Assembly: GCF_000743715.1 (NCBI RefSeq)
Contig: NZ_JQEY01000002.1
Location: forward strand, 77,620-141,619
From: Palleronia rufa
GTDB taxonomy: Bacteria; Pseudomonadota; Alphaproteobacteria; Rhodobacterales; Rhodobacteraceae
Length of the DNA stretch: 64,000 bases
Reading direction: 5' to 3'
Shown: positions 40,737 through 48,323 of the stretch, piece after piece
Layout: each line of letters begins with the position of its first letter
Numbering within the stretch: the stretch's first letter is position 1
Program-made: the position numbers and the translations under genes
The notes under the pieces: generated by a model
Database searches by the model: none
What the model was told of the DNA's origin: nothing
What the model saw: the letters and a program-made list of their open reading frames with translations, nothing else

Positions 40737-42292
40737 TGTCAGCCAACTGGTTTGATCATGCGATTGCCACGGTGGCCCCGCGTACTGCGGCCCGCCGTGT
40801 CCTTGCCAGGCAGGCGTTTGAAACCCTGACGCGGGGCTACGATGGTGCCGCGAAGGGGCGGCGCACCGAAGGTTGGCGCGCGCCCGGCACCTCGGCCGAC
40901 ACTGAGGTCGGCGTGGCCGGGGCGCTCTTGCGGGACCGGATGCGCGATCTGGTGCGCAACAACCCGCATGCGGCGAAGGCCGTGGCGGTGCTGGTCAACA
41001 ACATCGTCGGCGCGGGCATCATGCCGCGCGCGGCGAGCGGCAACGACAAGCTGGACCGCAAGGTCGATGCGCTCTTCGCGCAATGGTCGGACAGGGCCGA
41101 TGCCGACGGCCAGCTCGACTTCTATGGTCTGCAAACGTTGATCTGTCGCGAGATGGTCGAGGCGGGCGAGGTCCTGGTGCGCCGCCGCCTGCGGCGCGCC
41201 AGCGACGGGCTGCCGGTGCCGCTGCAAGTGCAGGTGCTGGAGGCTGACTTCCTCGACGCCACGAAATCCGGCGTACTCGGCGGGGGACGGCTGGTTCAAG
41301 GGATCGAGTTCGACCCGGTCGGCAAGCGCCGGGCCTATTGGTTGCATACCGAGCATCCGGGCGATGCCTACGGCGCGCTGCAGAACGGCCTGCAGAGCCG
41401 TTCGGTCCCGGCGACCGAGATCGCCCACGTCTATGAAAAACAGCGCACGCAGGCGCGCGGCGTTCCATGGGGGGCACCGGTGATCCGCAGCTTGCGCGAC
41501 CTTGACGACTACGAGGTGGCCGAACTGGTCCGCAAGAAGACCGAGGCCTGCGTCACGGCCATTGTTTTTGGCGACGATGAAGCCCAGCAGGGCATCGCGC
41601 CCTCCGTGGTGGATGCTGATGGCAACCGGGTCGAGCAATTCGAGCCGGGGCTGATCGCCTATGCCCGCGGCGGCAAAGACATCCGCTTCAACCAGCCCTC
41701 GGCCACAGGAGGCTATGCCGAGTACAAGCGGGCGAGCCTGCACACGATCTCGGCCGGGTTCCGGGTGCCCTATGAGCTGCTGACCGGGGACCTGTCCCAG
41801 GTCAACTATTCGTCGATCCGGGCGGGCCTCGTCGAGTTCCGCCGCCAGATCGACGCCGTGCAGTGGCAGCTCTTCATCCCGATGTTCTGCACCCCAGTCT
41901 GGCGCTGGTTCACGGAAGCCGCGTGGGCTGCGGGCCAGATACCGTCACCTGATGTACCGGTCGAATGGTCGCCCCCGAAGTTCGAGGCGGTCGATCCACA
42001 GAAGGACGCGATGGCGAACCTCTTGTCGATCCGCTCTGGCACCATGACGCTCGCGGAGGTGATCGCACGGCAGGGCCGCAACCCGGACGCCGTGCTGGCC
42101 GAAATCGCGGCCACGAACGCCAAACTCGATGACCTTGGGTTGGTGCTCGACAGCGACCCGCGCCGCGTCACCAAGACCGGCAGCGCCCAATCCAATAACG
42201 GGGTCGGCGATCCGGCCGCCGATGATCTGGATGCCGACAAGCCCGCCGCTGACACGGACACCGACTCGGCGCAGGCCGACCAACAGGATTGA
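40736..42292 (+). CDS. Portal protein (lambda family)
   Basis: 518 residues with lambda-family portal features: LVRNNPHAAKAVAVLVNNIV, ETEACV-like helices in the stem region, and GDLSQVNYSSIRAGLVEFRR, the most conserved block of the family. It forms the dodecameric ring at the unique vertex through which DNA enters and to which the neck binds. The C-terminal 60 residues are acidic and disordered. Start overlaps the preceding stop, and its own stop is 6 bp before the capsid gene. Confidence 0.95.
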   Translation: MSANWFDHAIATVAPRTAARRVLARQAFETLTRGYDGAAKGRRTEGWRAPGTSADTEVGVAGALLRDRMRDLVRNNPHAAKAVAVLVNNIVGAGIMPRAASGNDKLDRKVDALFAQWSDRADADGQLDFYGLQTLICREMVEAGEVLVRRRLRRASDGLPVPLQVQVLEADFLDATKSGVLGGGRLVQGIEFDPVGKRRAYWLHTEHPGDAYGALQNGLQSRSVPATEIAHVYEKQRTQARGVPWGAPVIRSLRDLDDYEVAELVRKKTEACVTAIVFGDDEAQQGIAPSVVDADGNRVEQFEPGLIAYARGGKDIRFNQPSATGGYAEYKRASLHTISAGFRVPYELLTGDLSQVNYSSIRAGLVEFRRQIDAVQWQLFIPMFCTPVWRWFTEAAWAAGQIPSPDVPVEWSPPKFEAVDPQKDAMANLLSIRSGTMTLAEVIARQGRNPDAVLAEIAATNAKLDDLGLVLDSDPRRVTKTGSAQSNNGVGDPAADDLDADKPAADTDTDSAQADQQD

Positions 42293-42297
42293 GCAAT

Positions 42298-44361
42298 ATG
42301 GACACGATGATCGAAATCCCGGCCTTGCGCCGGATGGCGGAGCTTGCGCCGAACTCAGCCAATTCCGACGCCCGCACCGTTGAGGTGATCTGGTCGGCGG
42401 GCGCGCGGGTCCGCCGCTCGACCCTGTTCGGCGAGCCCTATGACGAGGAACTGAGCCTCGATCCGGACCATGTGCGGCTCGACCGTCTGAATGCGGGCGC
42501 GCCGTTTCTGAAGGTGCACGAGGTCGACACGCTGGATGCCGTGATCGGCTCGGTCGTACCGGGCTCGGCGCGGATCGAAAATGGCCGGGGCATCGCACAG
42601 GTCCGGATATCTGAGCGCGCCGATGTCGAACCGATCTGGCGTGACATCCAGGCCGGCCACATCCGCGCGGTCTCCATCGGCTACCAGGTCCATCGCTTTG
42701 AGGTCTCGAAACCCGAAGCGGCCCGCGAGCTTTGGCGCGCGGTGGACTGGACGCCCTTCGAGGTCTCCGCCGTGCCCGTTGGCGCGGATCCTGCTGCGGG
42801 CTTTCGCACGCAATCCCCCCTTCATGACTGCGTCCTCCATCGCCGGGACGTCCCATCCACCAACACAGGAGCCATCCCGATGACGGACAAATCCAATGAT
42901 CCGGCGAACGACGCCGAAACCCAAGCGCAAAAGCCGGTCGAGCCGGTTGAAACCGAGGACACCACGATGACTGAACCGAAACCGGCTGCGGCAGAACCGA
43001 TTGCCGCTGCCGTTGAGACCCGCGCGCAGCCACAATCGAAGAAGGCTGACACTGCCGCAGCACCCGACACCGAAGCGGTCGCGACCCGTGCGCGCGAAAC
43101 CGAGCGTGATCGCGTCTCCACGATCTATGATCTGGCTGGACGTCTGAACCTCGAACGCAGCTTTGCCGAGGATCTGGTGAAACGCGGGACCGATATTGGC
43201 GAAGCCCGCCGTCTGATCCTCGATCAGGTGGCCGCCAAGTCCGAAGAAACCCGCACCTTCAGCCAGGTATCGATCCCTCTGGGCGGCCGCGATGAACAGG
43301 TCACCCGCCGCGACGCCGTCGCAAATGCGCTGCTGCACCGCTATAGCCCGACACTCTTTCAGCTGGAGGACGCCGCCCGCCAGTATCGCGGCATGACGCT
43401 CATAGAACTGGCCCGTGAAAGCCTCGGCAATGCTGGCGTGAACACACGCGGCCTGTCGCGCGACGAGGTTGCTACGCGCGCGCTGCATTCAACTTCCGAT
43501 TTCCCCGAGATCCTTTCGGCGGTCACCAACAAGACCCTGCGGCAGGCCTACGAGGCCTATCCCCGAACGTTCATGCTGTTCTGCCGTCAGGTTCTGGCGA
43601 CCGACTTCAAGGCCATGCACCGGGTCCAGCTCGGCGAAGCGCCGCAGCTGCTGGAGGTGAGCGAAAGCGGCGAGTTCAAGCGTGGCACGCTGGGTGAGAG
43701 CAAGGAGAGCTACAAGGTCAAAACCTATGGTCGGGTGGTCGCCATCACGCGCCAGACGCTGATCAACGACGATCTCGACGCCTTCACGCGCATCCCGGCG
43801 ATGTACGGCAATTCCATCGCCCAGCTGGAGTCGGACGTGGTTTGGGGCATCATCACCGCAAACCCGGCGATGGCCGACGGCAACGCGCTCTTCCACAACA
43901 GCCATAAGAACCTTGCGGGCACCGGCGCAGCACTCGACGTGAGCAGCGTCGGCGCGGCCCGCGCCGCCATGGCCAAGCAGACCGGCCTCGACAAGAAGAC
44001 CGTTCTGAATGTCCGTCCCGCCTTCCTGATCGTGCCCGCCTCACTGGAATTGAAGGCCGAGCAGCTGGTTGCGCAGAACCTTGTCCCCGCCGCGACGTCT
44101 AGCGTGGTGCCGCAGTCGATCCGCACACTTGCGCCGATCAGCGAGCCGCGCCTCGACGCCGCCAGCGAAACCGCCTGGTATCTTGCGGCCAGCCCGAACC
44201 AGATCGACACCATCGAATACGCCTATCTCGAGGGCCAGCAAGGCGCCTACATCGAGACCCGCAACGGCTTCGACGTCGACGGGGTCGAGATCAAGTGCCG
44301 CCTCGACTTCGGCGCCAAGGCGATCGACTGGCGCGGTCTCTACAAGAACCCGGGCGCATAA
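42298..44361 (+). CDS. Prohead protease / major capsid protein fusion
   Basis: 687 residues in two parts. Residues 1 to about 190 (RTVEVIWSAGARVRRSTLFG, GAPFLKVHEVD, AVSIGYQVHRFEV, FEVSAVPVGADPAAG) are a HK97/S78-like prohead protease. A long Thr/Glu/Pro/Ala-rich linker follows (about 195-285). The rest (SDFPEILSAVTNKTLRQAYE, GNSIAQLESDVVWGII, DGNALFHNSHKN) is a Mu gpT-like major capsid protein. The linker probably acts as scaffold and is cut out during maturation. Start ATG 42298 with AGGA upstream; a TTG three codons earlier is less likely. Confidence 0.92.
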   Translation: MDTMIEIPALRRMAELAPNSANSDARTVEVIWSAGARVRRSTLFGEPYDEELSLDPDHVRLDRLNAGAPFLKVHEVDTLDAVIGSVVPGSARIENGRGIAQVRISERADVEPIWRDIQAGHIRAVSIGYQVHRFEVSKPEAARELWRAVDWTPFEVSAVPVGADPAAGFRTQSPLHDCVLHRRDVPSTNTGAIPMTDKSNDPANDAETQAQKPVEPVETEDTTMTEPKPAAAEPIAAAVETRAQPQSKKADTAAAPDTEAVATRARETERDRVSTIYDLAGRLNLERSFAEDLVKRGTDIGEARRLILDQVAAKSEETRTFSQVSIPLGGRDEQVTRRDAVANALLHRYSPTLFQLEDAARQYRGMTLIELARESLGNAGVNTRGLSRDEVATRALHSTSDFPEILSAVTNKTLRQAYEAYPRTFMLFCRQVLATDFKAMHRVQLGEAPQLLEVSESGEFKRGTLGESKESYKVKTYGRVVAITRQTLINDDLDAFTRIPAMYGNSIAQLESDVVWGIITANPAMADGNALFHNSHKNLAGTGAALDVSSVGAARAAMAKQTGLDKKTVLNVRPAFLIVPASLELKAEQLVAQNLVPAATSSVVPQSIRTLAPISEPRLDAASETAWYLAASPNQIDTIEYAYLEGQQGAYIETRNGFDVDGVEIKCRLDFGAKAIDWRGLYKNPGA

Positions 44362-44440
44362 CCGGGGTCATCCCTGACATCTCACCTCTGACGGGCGGTC
44401 CAATCGGGCCGCCCGTTCCTGTTTGCAAAGGAACGTGCAC

Positions 44441-44776
44441 ATGAAAAACTACGTCCAGCCCGGCAACACCATCACCCTGACCGCGCCCTATGCCGTGACC
44501 TCCGGCGACGGCTTGCTCGTCGGCTCCATCTTCGGCGTTGCCGCCGGGGATGCCGCCCTGAACGATCCCGTTGAGGCCGCCCTGACCGGCGTATTCGACC
44601 TCACCAAGGTTGGCTCGCAGGCCTGGACCGTTGGCGCCAAGGTCTATTGGGACGACACCAACAAGCGCACCACAAGCGTGGCCACATCGAACACTTTGAT
44701 CGGCGTGGCCACCGAAGCTGTTGCTGGCGGAGCCGGTGACACCATCGGCCGGGTGCGCCTGAACGCGAGCTTCTGA
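44441..44776 (+). CDS. DUF2190 capsid decoration protein
   Basis: 111 residues rich in Gly, Ala, Thr and Val (MKNYVQPGNTITLTAPYAVT, GVAAGDAA, GDTIGRVRLNASF), the beta-rich DUF2190 pattern of capsid cement or stabilisation proteins. AAAGGAA lies before the ATG. It follows the capsid gene, the usual place, and ends in a TGATG overlap with the next gene. Confidence 0.88.
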   Translation: MKNYVQPGNTITLTAPYAVTSGDGLLVGSIFGVAAGDAALNDPVEAALTGVFDLTKVGSQAWTVGAKVYWDDTNKRTTSVATSNTLIGVATEAVAGGAGDTIGRVRLNASF

Positions 44777-45087
44777 TGACGGCGTTTGCCGCCATCGTTG
44801 ATGCACTGTTCTCAGATCCCAACATCGGGCGTGAGGCGGTCTACACCTCCGATGGTGGTGCGCCCGTTCTGGTGCGCGTCGTCTCGCGGCAGGCTGATGC
44901 AATCACCGACTTTGGCGACGCCCGGCTCTGGTCTGAAACAACCCGGATCGACCTTCGCGTCGCCGAGGTGGCGAACCCACGCCCCGGCGATCGCGTGGAG
45001 ATCGACGGCGAGGCCTTTCTCATTCAGGGCGAGCCTGTCCGTGACCGAGAGCGGCTGGTCTGGACCGTGGACCTGCGCCCGGCATGA
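44776..45087 (+). CDS. Head-tail connector protein (gpFII-like)
   Basis: 103 residues. The beta-rich product (PNIGREAVYTSDGGAPVLVR, ARLWSETTRIDLRVAEVANP, RPGDRVEIDGEAFLIQGEPV, DRERLVWTVDLRPA) is typical of head-tail joining proteins of the lambda FII kind that cap the head neck. It overlaps both neighbours by one to four bases. Confidence 0.8.
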   Translation: MTAFAAIVDALFSDPNIGREAVYTSDGGAPVLVRVVSRQADAITDFGDARLWSETTRIDLRVAEVANPRPGDRVEIDGEAFLIQGEPVRDRERLVWTVDLRPA

Positions 45088-45719
45088 AGCTGAAGCTCGA
45101 CATCACGCCCGATCTTGTCGCCGCCATGGAGGCCGAGGTGAAGGCGGGCGAGAAGGCCGTCACCGCTGCGATGCGCGAGGCAGGGACCGGGTTGAAGTCT
45201 TCGTGGCGGACGCAGATCACCGGCGCGGGGCTCGGGCGACGGCTTGCCAACTCGATCCGCAATCAAACTTTTCCGCGCGCAGGCGAAAGCCTCGATGCAG
45301 CGGCGCTGGTCTGGTCGAAAGCACCGGTCATCGTGGGCGCCCACGACACTGGTCCGATGATCCGCTCGAAAGAAGGCTTCTACCTCGCGATCCCGACGGA
45401 AGCCGCAGGACGAGGCCTGCGTGGTCGCCGGATCACCCCGGGCGAATGGGAGCGGCGGCGCGGCCTGCGCCTGCGGTTCGTCTATCGCCGCCGAGGTCCG
45501 AGCCTGCTCGTAGCTGACAGAGCTCGCATCAACAAGCGCGGTAAGGCTGTGGCCTCGCGCGCGAAGACCGGCCGAAACCAAGTCACCGCTCCGATCTTCC
45601 TGCTGGTCCCGCAGGTCAAGCTGCACAAGCGGCTTGATCTCGACCGCGATGCTGACCAAGCGTTGGACAGCGTGCCGGGGTTGATCGTCGCGAACTGGGT
45701 GGGGCAAAAGCTATATTAG
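45084..45719 (+). CDS. DUF6441 phage neck/tail-proximal protein
   Basis: 211 residues, basic, with a helical N-terminus (LVAAMEAEVKAGEKAVTAAM) and a central LAIPTEAAGRGLRGRRITPG block common to DUF6441 proteins, which lie beside HK97 gp10-like tail-completion genes. It is the last phage gene in the window: instead of tail-tube and tape-measure genes, IS debris follows. The gene itself looks complete. Confidence 0.82.
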   Translation: MKLKLDITPDLVAAMEAEVKAGEKAVTAAMREAGTGLKSSWRTQITGAGLGRRLANSIRNQTFPRAGESLDAAALVWSKAPVIVGAHDTGPMIRSKEGFYLAIPTEAAGRGLRGRRITPGEWERRRGLRLRFVYRRRGPSLLVADRARINKRGKAVASRAKTGRNQVTAPIFLLVPQVKLHKRLDLDRDADQALDSVPGLIVANWVGQKLY

Positions 45720-45726
45720 AGAAGGG

Positions 45727-45856
45727 TCATTGACGATTTTCGGCTACTACGTCAACTCTCTCGAAAGCTGGCTTAATTCCTATCTCAAGAATATCGTACA
45801 GCCCGCTTGAGTTTGTACGCTGGGCCTCTTTTTGCAGCCAATCTATCCAAGAGACC
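45727..45856 (-). pseudogene. 3' fragment of an unidentified minus-strand gene cut by IS5
   Basis: Reading away from the IS5 end, one minus-strand frame gives about 42 residues (SWIDWLQKEAQRTNSSGLYD to FERVDVVAENRQ) and a stop. It has no start because the IS occupies the 5' side, and the continuation was not found on the far side of the element, so DNA has been lost. It could be phage or host; the family was not recognised. Confidence 0.35.
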
Positions 45857-46909
45857 GGTTTTGTTGCAGAAAGGCCGCCTGAGGCGTGAGTGTCCCTTTC
45901 CCGTTCGGGTTCAGGCCACGCGGACCACCTCGGCGGTGCCGAGCGCGTTGAAGCGATTGATAAGGGCGACACGGATGTGGATTTCGGCGGTCTGGCGGTC
46001 TGGGTCTCTCGCGGCGATGCGCTCGCCGAAGGCCTTCAGGCATCGCATCTTGGCCTCCACGCGGCTTCGGGCGTGGTATCCGGTCCACCGCTTCCAAAAC
46101 GCCCGACCGTAGTGACGCGTGGCGCGCAGGGTTTCGTTGCGTGCCTTGGCAGCCGGACAGTCCTCCTTCCAAGCCCGACCGTTCCTTCGGATGGGTATGA
46201 TTGCCGTGCCACCGCGTGCGATGACGGCGCCGTGGCAGCGGCGGGTGTCGTAGGCGCCGTCCGCGGTCACGGTGCCGATGTCTTCGTCTTCGGGGATCTG
46301 GCCCAACAGGTCCGGCAGGACGGGGCTGTCGCCTTCCCGGCTGTGGGTGAACTCGACGGCCAGGATATCCGAGGTGGCGGTGTCCATCGCCAGATGCACC
46401 TTGCGCCATTGGCGGCGACCCTGAATGCCATGCTTCCGGGCCTGCCACTCGCCATCGCCGAGGAACTTGATGCCGGTGCTATCAACCAGCAGGTTCAGTG
46501 GCCCGCCAGCACGGCGATAGGGGATCTGAACCTTCAAGGTCTTCTGCCTACGGCACAGGGTCGAGTAGTCCGGAACGGGCCAGTCCAGCCCCGCGAGTCG
46601 CAGCAGACTGGCGACCATCCCGGCAGTCTGTCTGAGCGGCAACTTGAACAGAACCTTGATCGATAGGCAGAACTGTATCGCGGCATTCGAAAAGACCGGG
46701 GGGCGCCCCGGGCGTCCCTCATGCGGCGCGTGCCAGGTCATCTCCTTGTCCAGCCAGATCAGCAGCGACCCGCGCTTCCTGAGCGCATCGTTGTAGGTGG
46801 ACCAGTTCGTCGTGCGGTAGCGGGCGGGCTTGGGCTTGCTCATGCTGCTCGTCTAAGCGCATGAATTCCCGATGTGAATCCTTTACGGCTAGAGTTCTGC
46901 AACAACGCC
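45857..46909 (-). mobile_element. IS5-family element at the prophage break
   Basis: A 1053-bp element with ends GGTTTTGTTGCAGAA and GGCGTTGTTGCAGAA (inverted, 13 of 15 identical) and an intact transposase gene. No target duplication is visible (left flank CAAGAGACC, right flank CTGCCACGG), so the flanks come from different places. This suggests that deletion or recombination between IS copies joined prophage DNA to an IS3 stump. Confidence 0.88.
45911..46843 (-). CDS. IS5-family transposase
   Basis: 310 residues with the IS5/IS903-type layout: RYRTTNWSTYNDALRKRGSL at the N-terminus, VDSTGIKFLGDGEW and the middle HLAMDT block, then VTADGAYDTRRCH with the second catalytic Asp and the YHARSRVEAKMRCLKAFG block with the Glu. 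No frameshift or stop is present, so the enzyme may be functional. It is a different lineage from the transposase at the left edge. Confidence 0.95.
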   Translation of the reverse strand: MSKPKPARYRTTNWSTYNDALRKRGSLLIWLDKEMTWHAPHEGRPGRPPVFSNAAIQFCLSIKVLFKLPLRQTAGMVASLLRLAGLDWPVPDYSTLCRRQKTLKVQIPYRRAGGPLNLLVDSTGIKFLGDGEWQARKHGIQGRRQWRKVHLAMDTATSDILAVEFTHSREGDSPVLPDLLGQIPEDEDIGTVTADGAYDTRRCHGAVIARGGTAIIPIRRNGRAWKEDCPAAKARNETLRATRHYGRAFWKRWTGYHARSRVEAKMRCLKAFGERIAARDPDRQTAEIHIRVALINRFNALGTAEVVRVA

Positions 46910-47085
46910 CTGCCACGGGCAAACACGTCTGCCATGCCGTCGACAGCCTGACGCTTCCAAGCGCTTACCTGGTTCGGATGAACCTGATGCCGCGCAGCAG
47001 TCTCCTGGATCGTCTTGTCGCCTCGCAGCGCCTCGAGCGCGACCTTTGCCTTGAACTGATCCGTGAACTTCCGGCGTTTCGCTAT
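46910..47085 (-). pseudogene. IS3-family OrfA remnant
   Basis: Sequence KRRKFTDQFKAKVALEALRG, then KTIQETAARHQVHPNQVSAW and VDGMADVFARG is the helix-turn-helix part of an IS3 OrfA. It is cut by the IS5 end after about 58 residues. GGAGGG is still in place upstream, but the expected start codon reads ATA, so translation is also impaired. orfB is absent here; the orfB relic at 12881 is of a compatible type but may be from another copy. Confidence 0.72.
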
Positions 47086-47434
47086 TTCGTATCCCTCCAA
47101 AGGTTCGGGATACACCTTAGCTACCTGTCCGATTTCCTGGGACCACTTCAAGCAGAATGAGCATTTCCGCAAGCTCTGCATTTTCTCATGGATACCTGTG
47201 ATTATCTTTCCGTGCTGACCGGCGGGCTGGCGGCGTGCCTCTTGGTGCTGCATCCACGGGCTTACGGTCTGGCCGACGTTCCCGCCGCGTTCATCCGGCC
47301 CTTCCGGCCCTGGTGAGCTGACCCCGCCCTTGCAAAACGCGCGCCATGGCTTTAGGGGGACGGCTTCCGACACGTGGGCCGGCCGATGTGGCATGCCGAG
47401 TCCGCGGTGAACCGAACCCCGGAAGGAGACGGAA
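47086..47434. other. IS scar and leader/promoter region of rpmI-rplT
   Basis: The first 50 bp are the 5' end of the IS3 remnant. The rest has no convincing gene; a 43-codon frame at 47189-47320 has no ribosome-binding site. A TTGCAA -35-like sequence (47330-47335) with TTTAGG about 16 bases on, then a GC-rich leader of about 75 bp, fits a promoter for the ribosomal protein genes. Confidence 0.4.
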
Positions 47435-47635
47435 ATGCCCAAGATGAAGACCAAGTCGAGCGCCAAGAAGCGCTTCAAGGTGACCGCGACCGGAAAGGTC
47501 ATGGGCGGTCAAGCCGGCAAGCGGCACGGGATGATCAAGCGGTCGAACAAGTTCATCCGCGACGCCCGCGGAACCCAGGTGCTGAGCGAGCCCGATCAGA
47601 AGCTCGCCAAGACCTACATGCCCTACGCCCGCTAA
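47435..47635 (+). CDS. rpmI: 50S ribosomal protein L35
   Basis: 66 residues, [20 protein letters not shown] with the [18 protein letters not shown] segment: a textbook L35. GGAAGGAGA precedes the ATG. It is a small basic late-assembly protein of the large subunit. It is followed 13 bp later by rplT, the conserved pairing. This marks the return to core chromosome after the mobile region. Confidence 0.99.
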   Translation: MPKMKTKSSAKKRFKVTATGKVMGGQAGKRHGMIKRSNKFIRDARGTQVLSEPDQKLAKTYMPYAR

Positions 47636-47648
47636 GGAGGCCTGATCC

Positions 47649-48014
47649 ATGTCACGCGTCAAAGGCGGCACCGTCACCCACGCCCGCCACAAGAAGATCG
47701 TAAAGGCCGCGAAGGGCTACTATGGCCGTCGCAAGAACGCCTTCCGTACGGCCACCCAGGCCGTCGACAAGGCCAACCAGTACGCCACCCGCGACCGCAA
47801 GAACCGCAAGCGCAATTTTCGCGCCCTGTGGATCCAGCGGATCAACGCCGGTGTCCGCGCCCATGATGAGAGCCTGACCTATTCACGCTTCATCAACGGA
47901 CTGACGCTTGCGGGCATAGAGGTCGACCGCAAGGTGCTGGCCGATCTCGCCGTGCATGAGCCAGAGGCATTCAAGGCGATCGTCGAGCAGGCCAGGGGCG
48001 CGCTACCGGCCTGA
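47649..48014 (+). CDS. rplT: 50S ribosomal protein L20
   Basis: 121 residues, [20 protein letters not shown], then [20 protein letters not shown] and [20 protein letters not shown], the highly conserved L20 sequence. It binds 23S rRNA early in 50S assembly and in several bacteria represses its own operon. AAGGAGG lies before the ATG. In many genomes pheS follows; here a terminator and then an unrelated efflux operon do. Confidence 0.99.
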   Translation: MSRVKGGTVTHARHKKIVKAAKGYYGRRKNAFRTATQAVDKANQYATRDRKNRKRNFRALWIQRINAGVRAHDESLTYSRFINGLTLAGIEVDRKVLADLAVHEPEAFKAIVEQARGALPA

Positions 48015-48040
48015 CGCCGAGCGCACCCGAAGTCCTGCCG

Positions 48041-48068
48041 GGGCCGTCCCTCGGTGGACGGCCCTTTG
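48041..48068 (+). terminator. Terminator after rplT
   Basis: GGGCCGTCC and GGACGGCCC form a perfect 9-bp stem around a 6-nt loop, followed by TTTGTA. Rho-independent terminator; the remaining 250 bp to the convergent efflux gene contain no supported gene. Confidence 0.8.
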
Positions 48069-48323
48069 TATTTGCGCCTTGCGATGCCGGACGGGGATCG
48101 CCGAAACCGGCGCATATCGGCTCGTCTATCCCGGGCGTGCGGCTGCCCGGCCCGCGCCAGTGCGTCGTCCAGCGGATGTCCCGACAGGTCGGACTGGCAT
48201 CTATGCGGTCACCGCGCTGTCGCTTTCGACGGTCAGGCCGCGGCGCGAGTTTTACGCACCGGCATATGCACGGTGCGATCCGGCACGCCTGTCGGGCTGC
48301 AGCGGATCGCGGGCAGCTTGACG

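Larger units (their letters stand above)
17337..45719. mobile_element. Prophage with serine recombinase, truncated after the head module
   Basis: A contiguous block with phage gene order: integration operon, repressor/ImmA switch, early unknown genes, replication module, methyltransferases, cargo, terminase, portal, capsid and connector genes. Packaging genes are of the lambda type (GpA-like terminase, lambda-family portal). No tail, lysis or baseplate gene is present; an IS5 element and an IS3 stump follow the last head-tail gene. The attachment sites could not be identified, so the outer borders given are those of the first and last phage-like genes. Confidence 0.85.

Noticed and set aside
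13926-47085. tRNA-Ser 3' end as prophage attachment site
   Set aside because: No second copy of the tRNA end was seen downstream, and large serine recombinases usually do not use tRNA genes.
47189-47320. 43-codon frame before rpmI
   Set aside because: No ribosome-binding site and it lies in the scar between the IS3 remnant and the ribosomal promoter.
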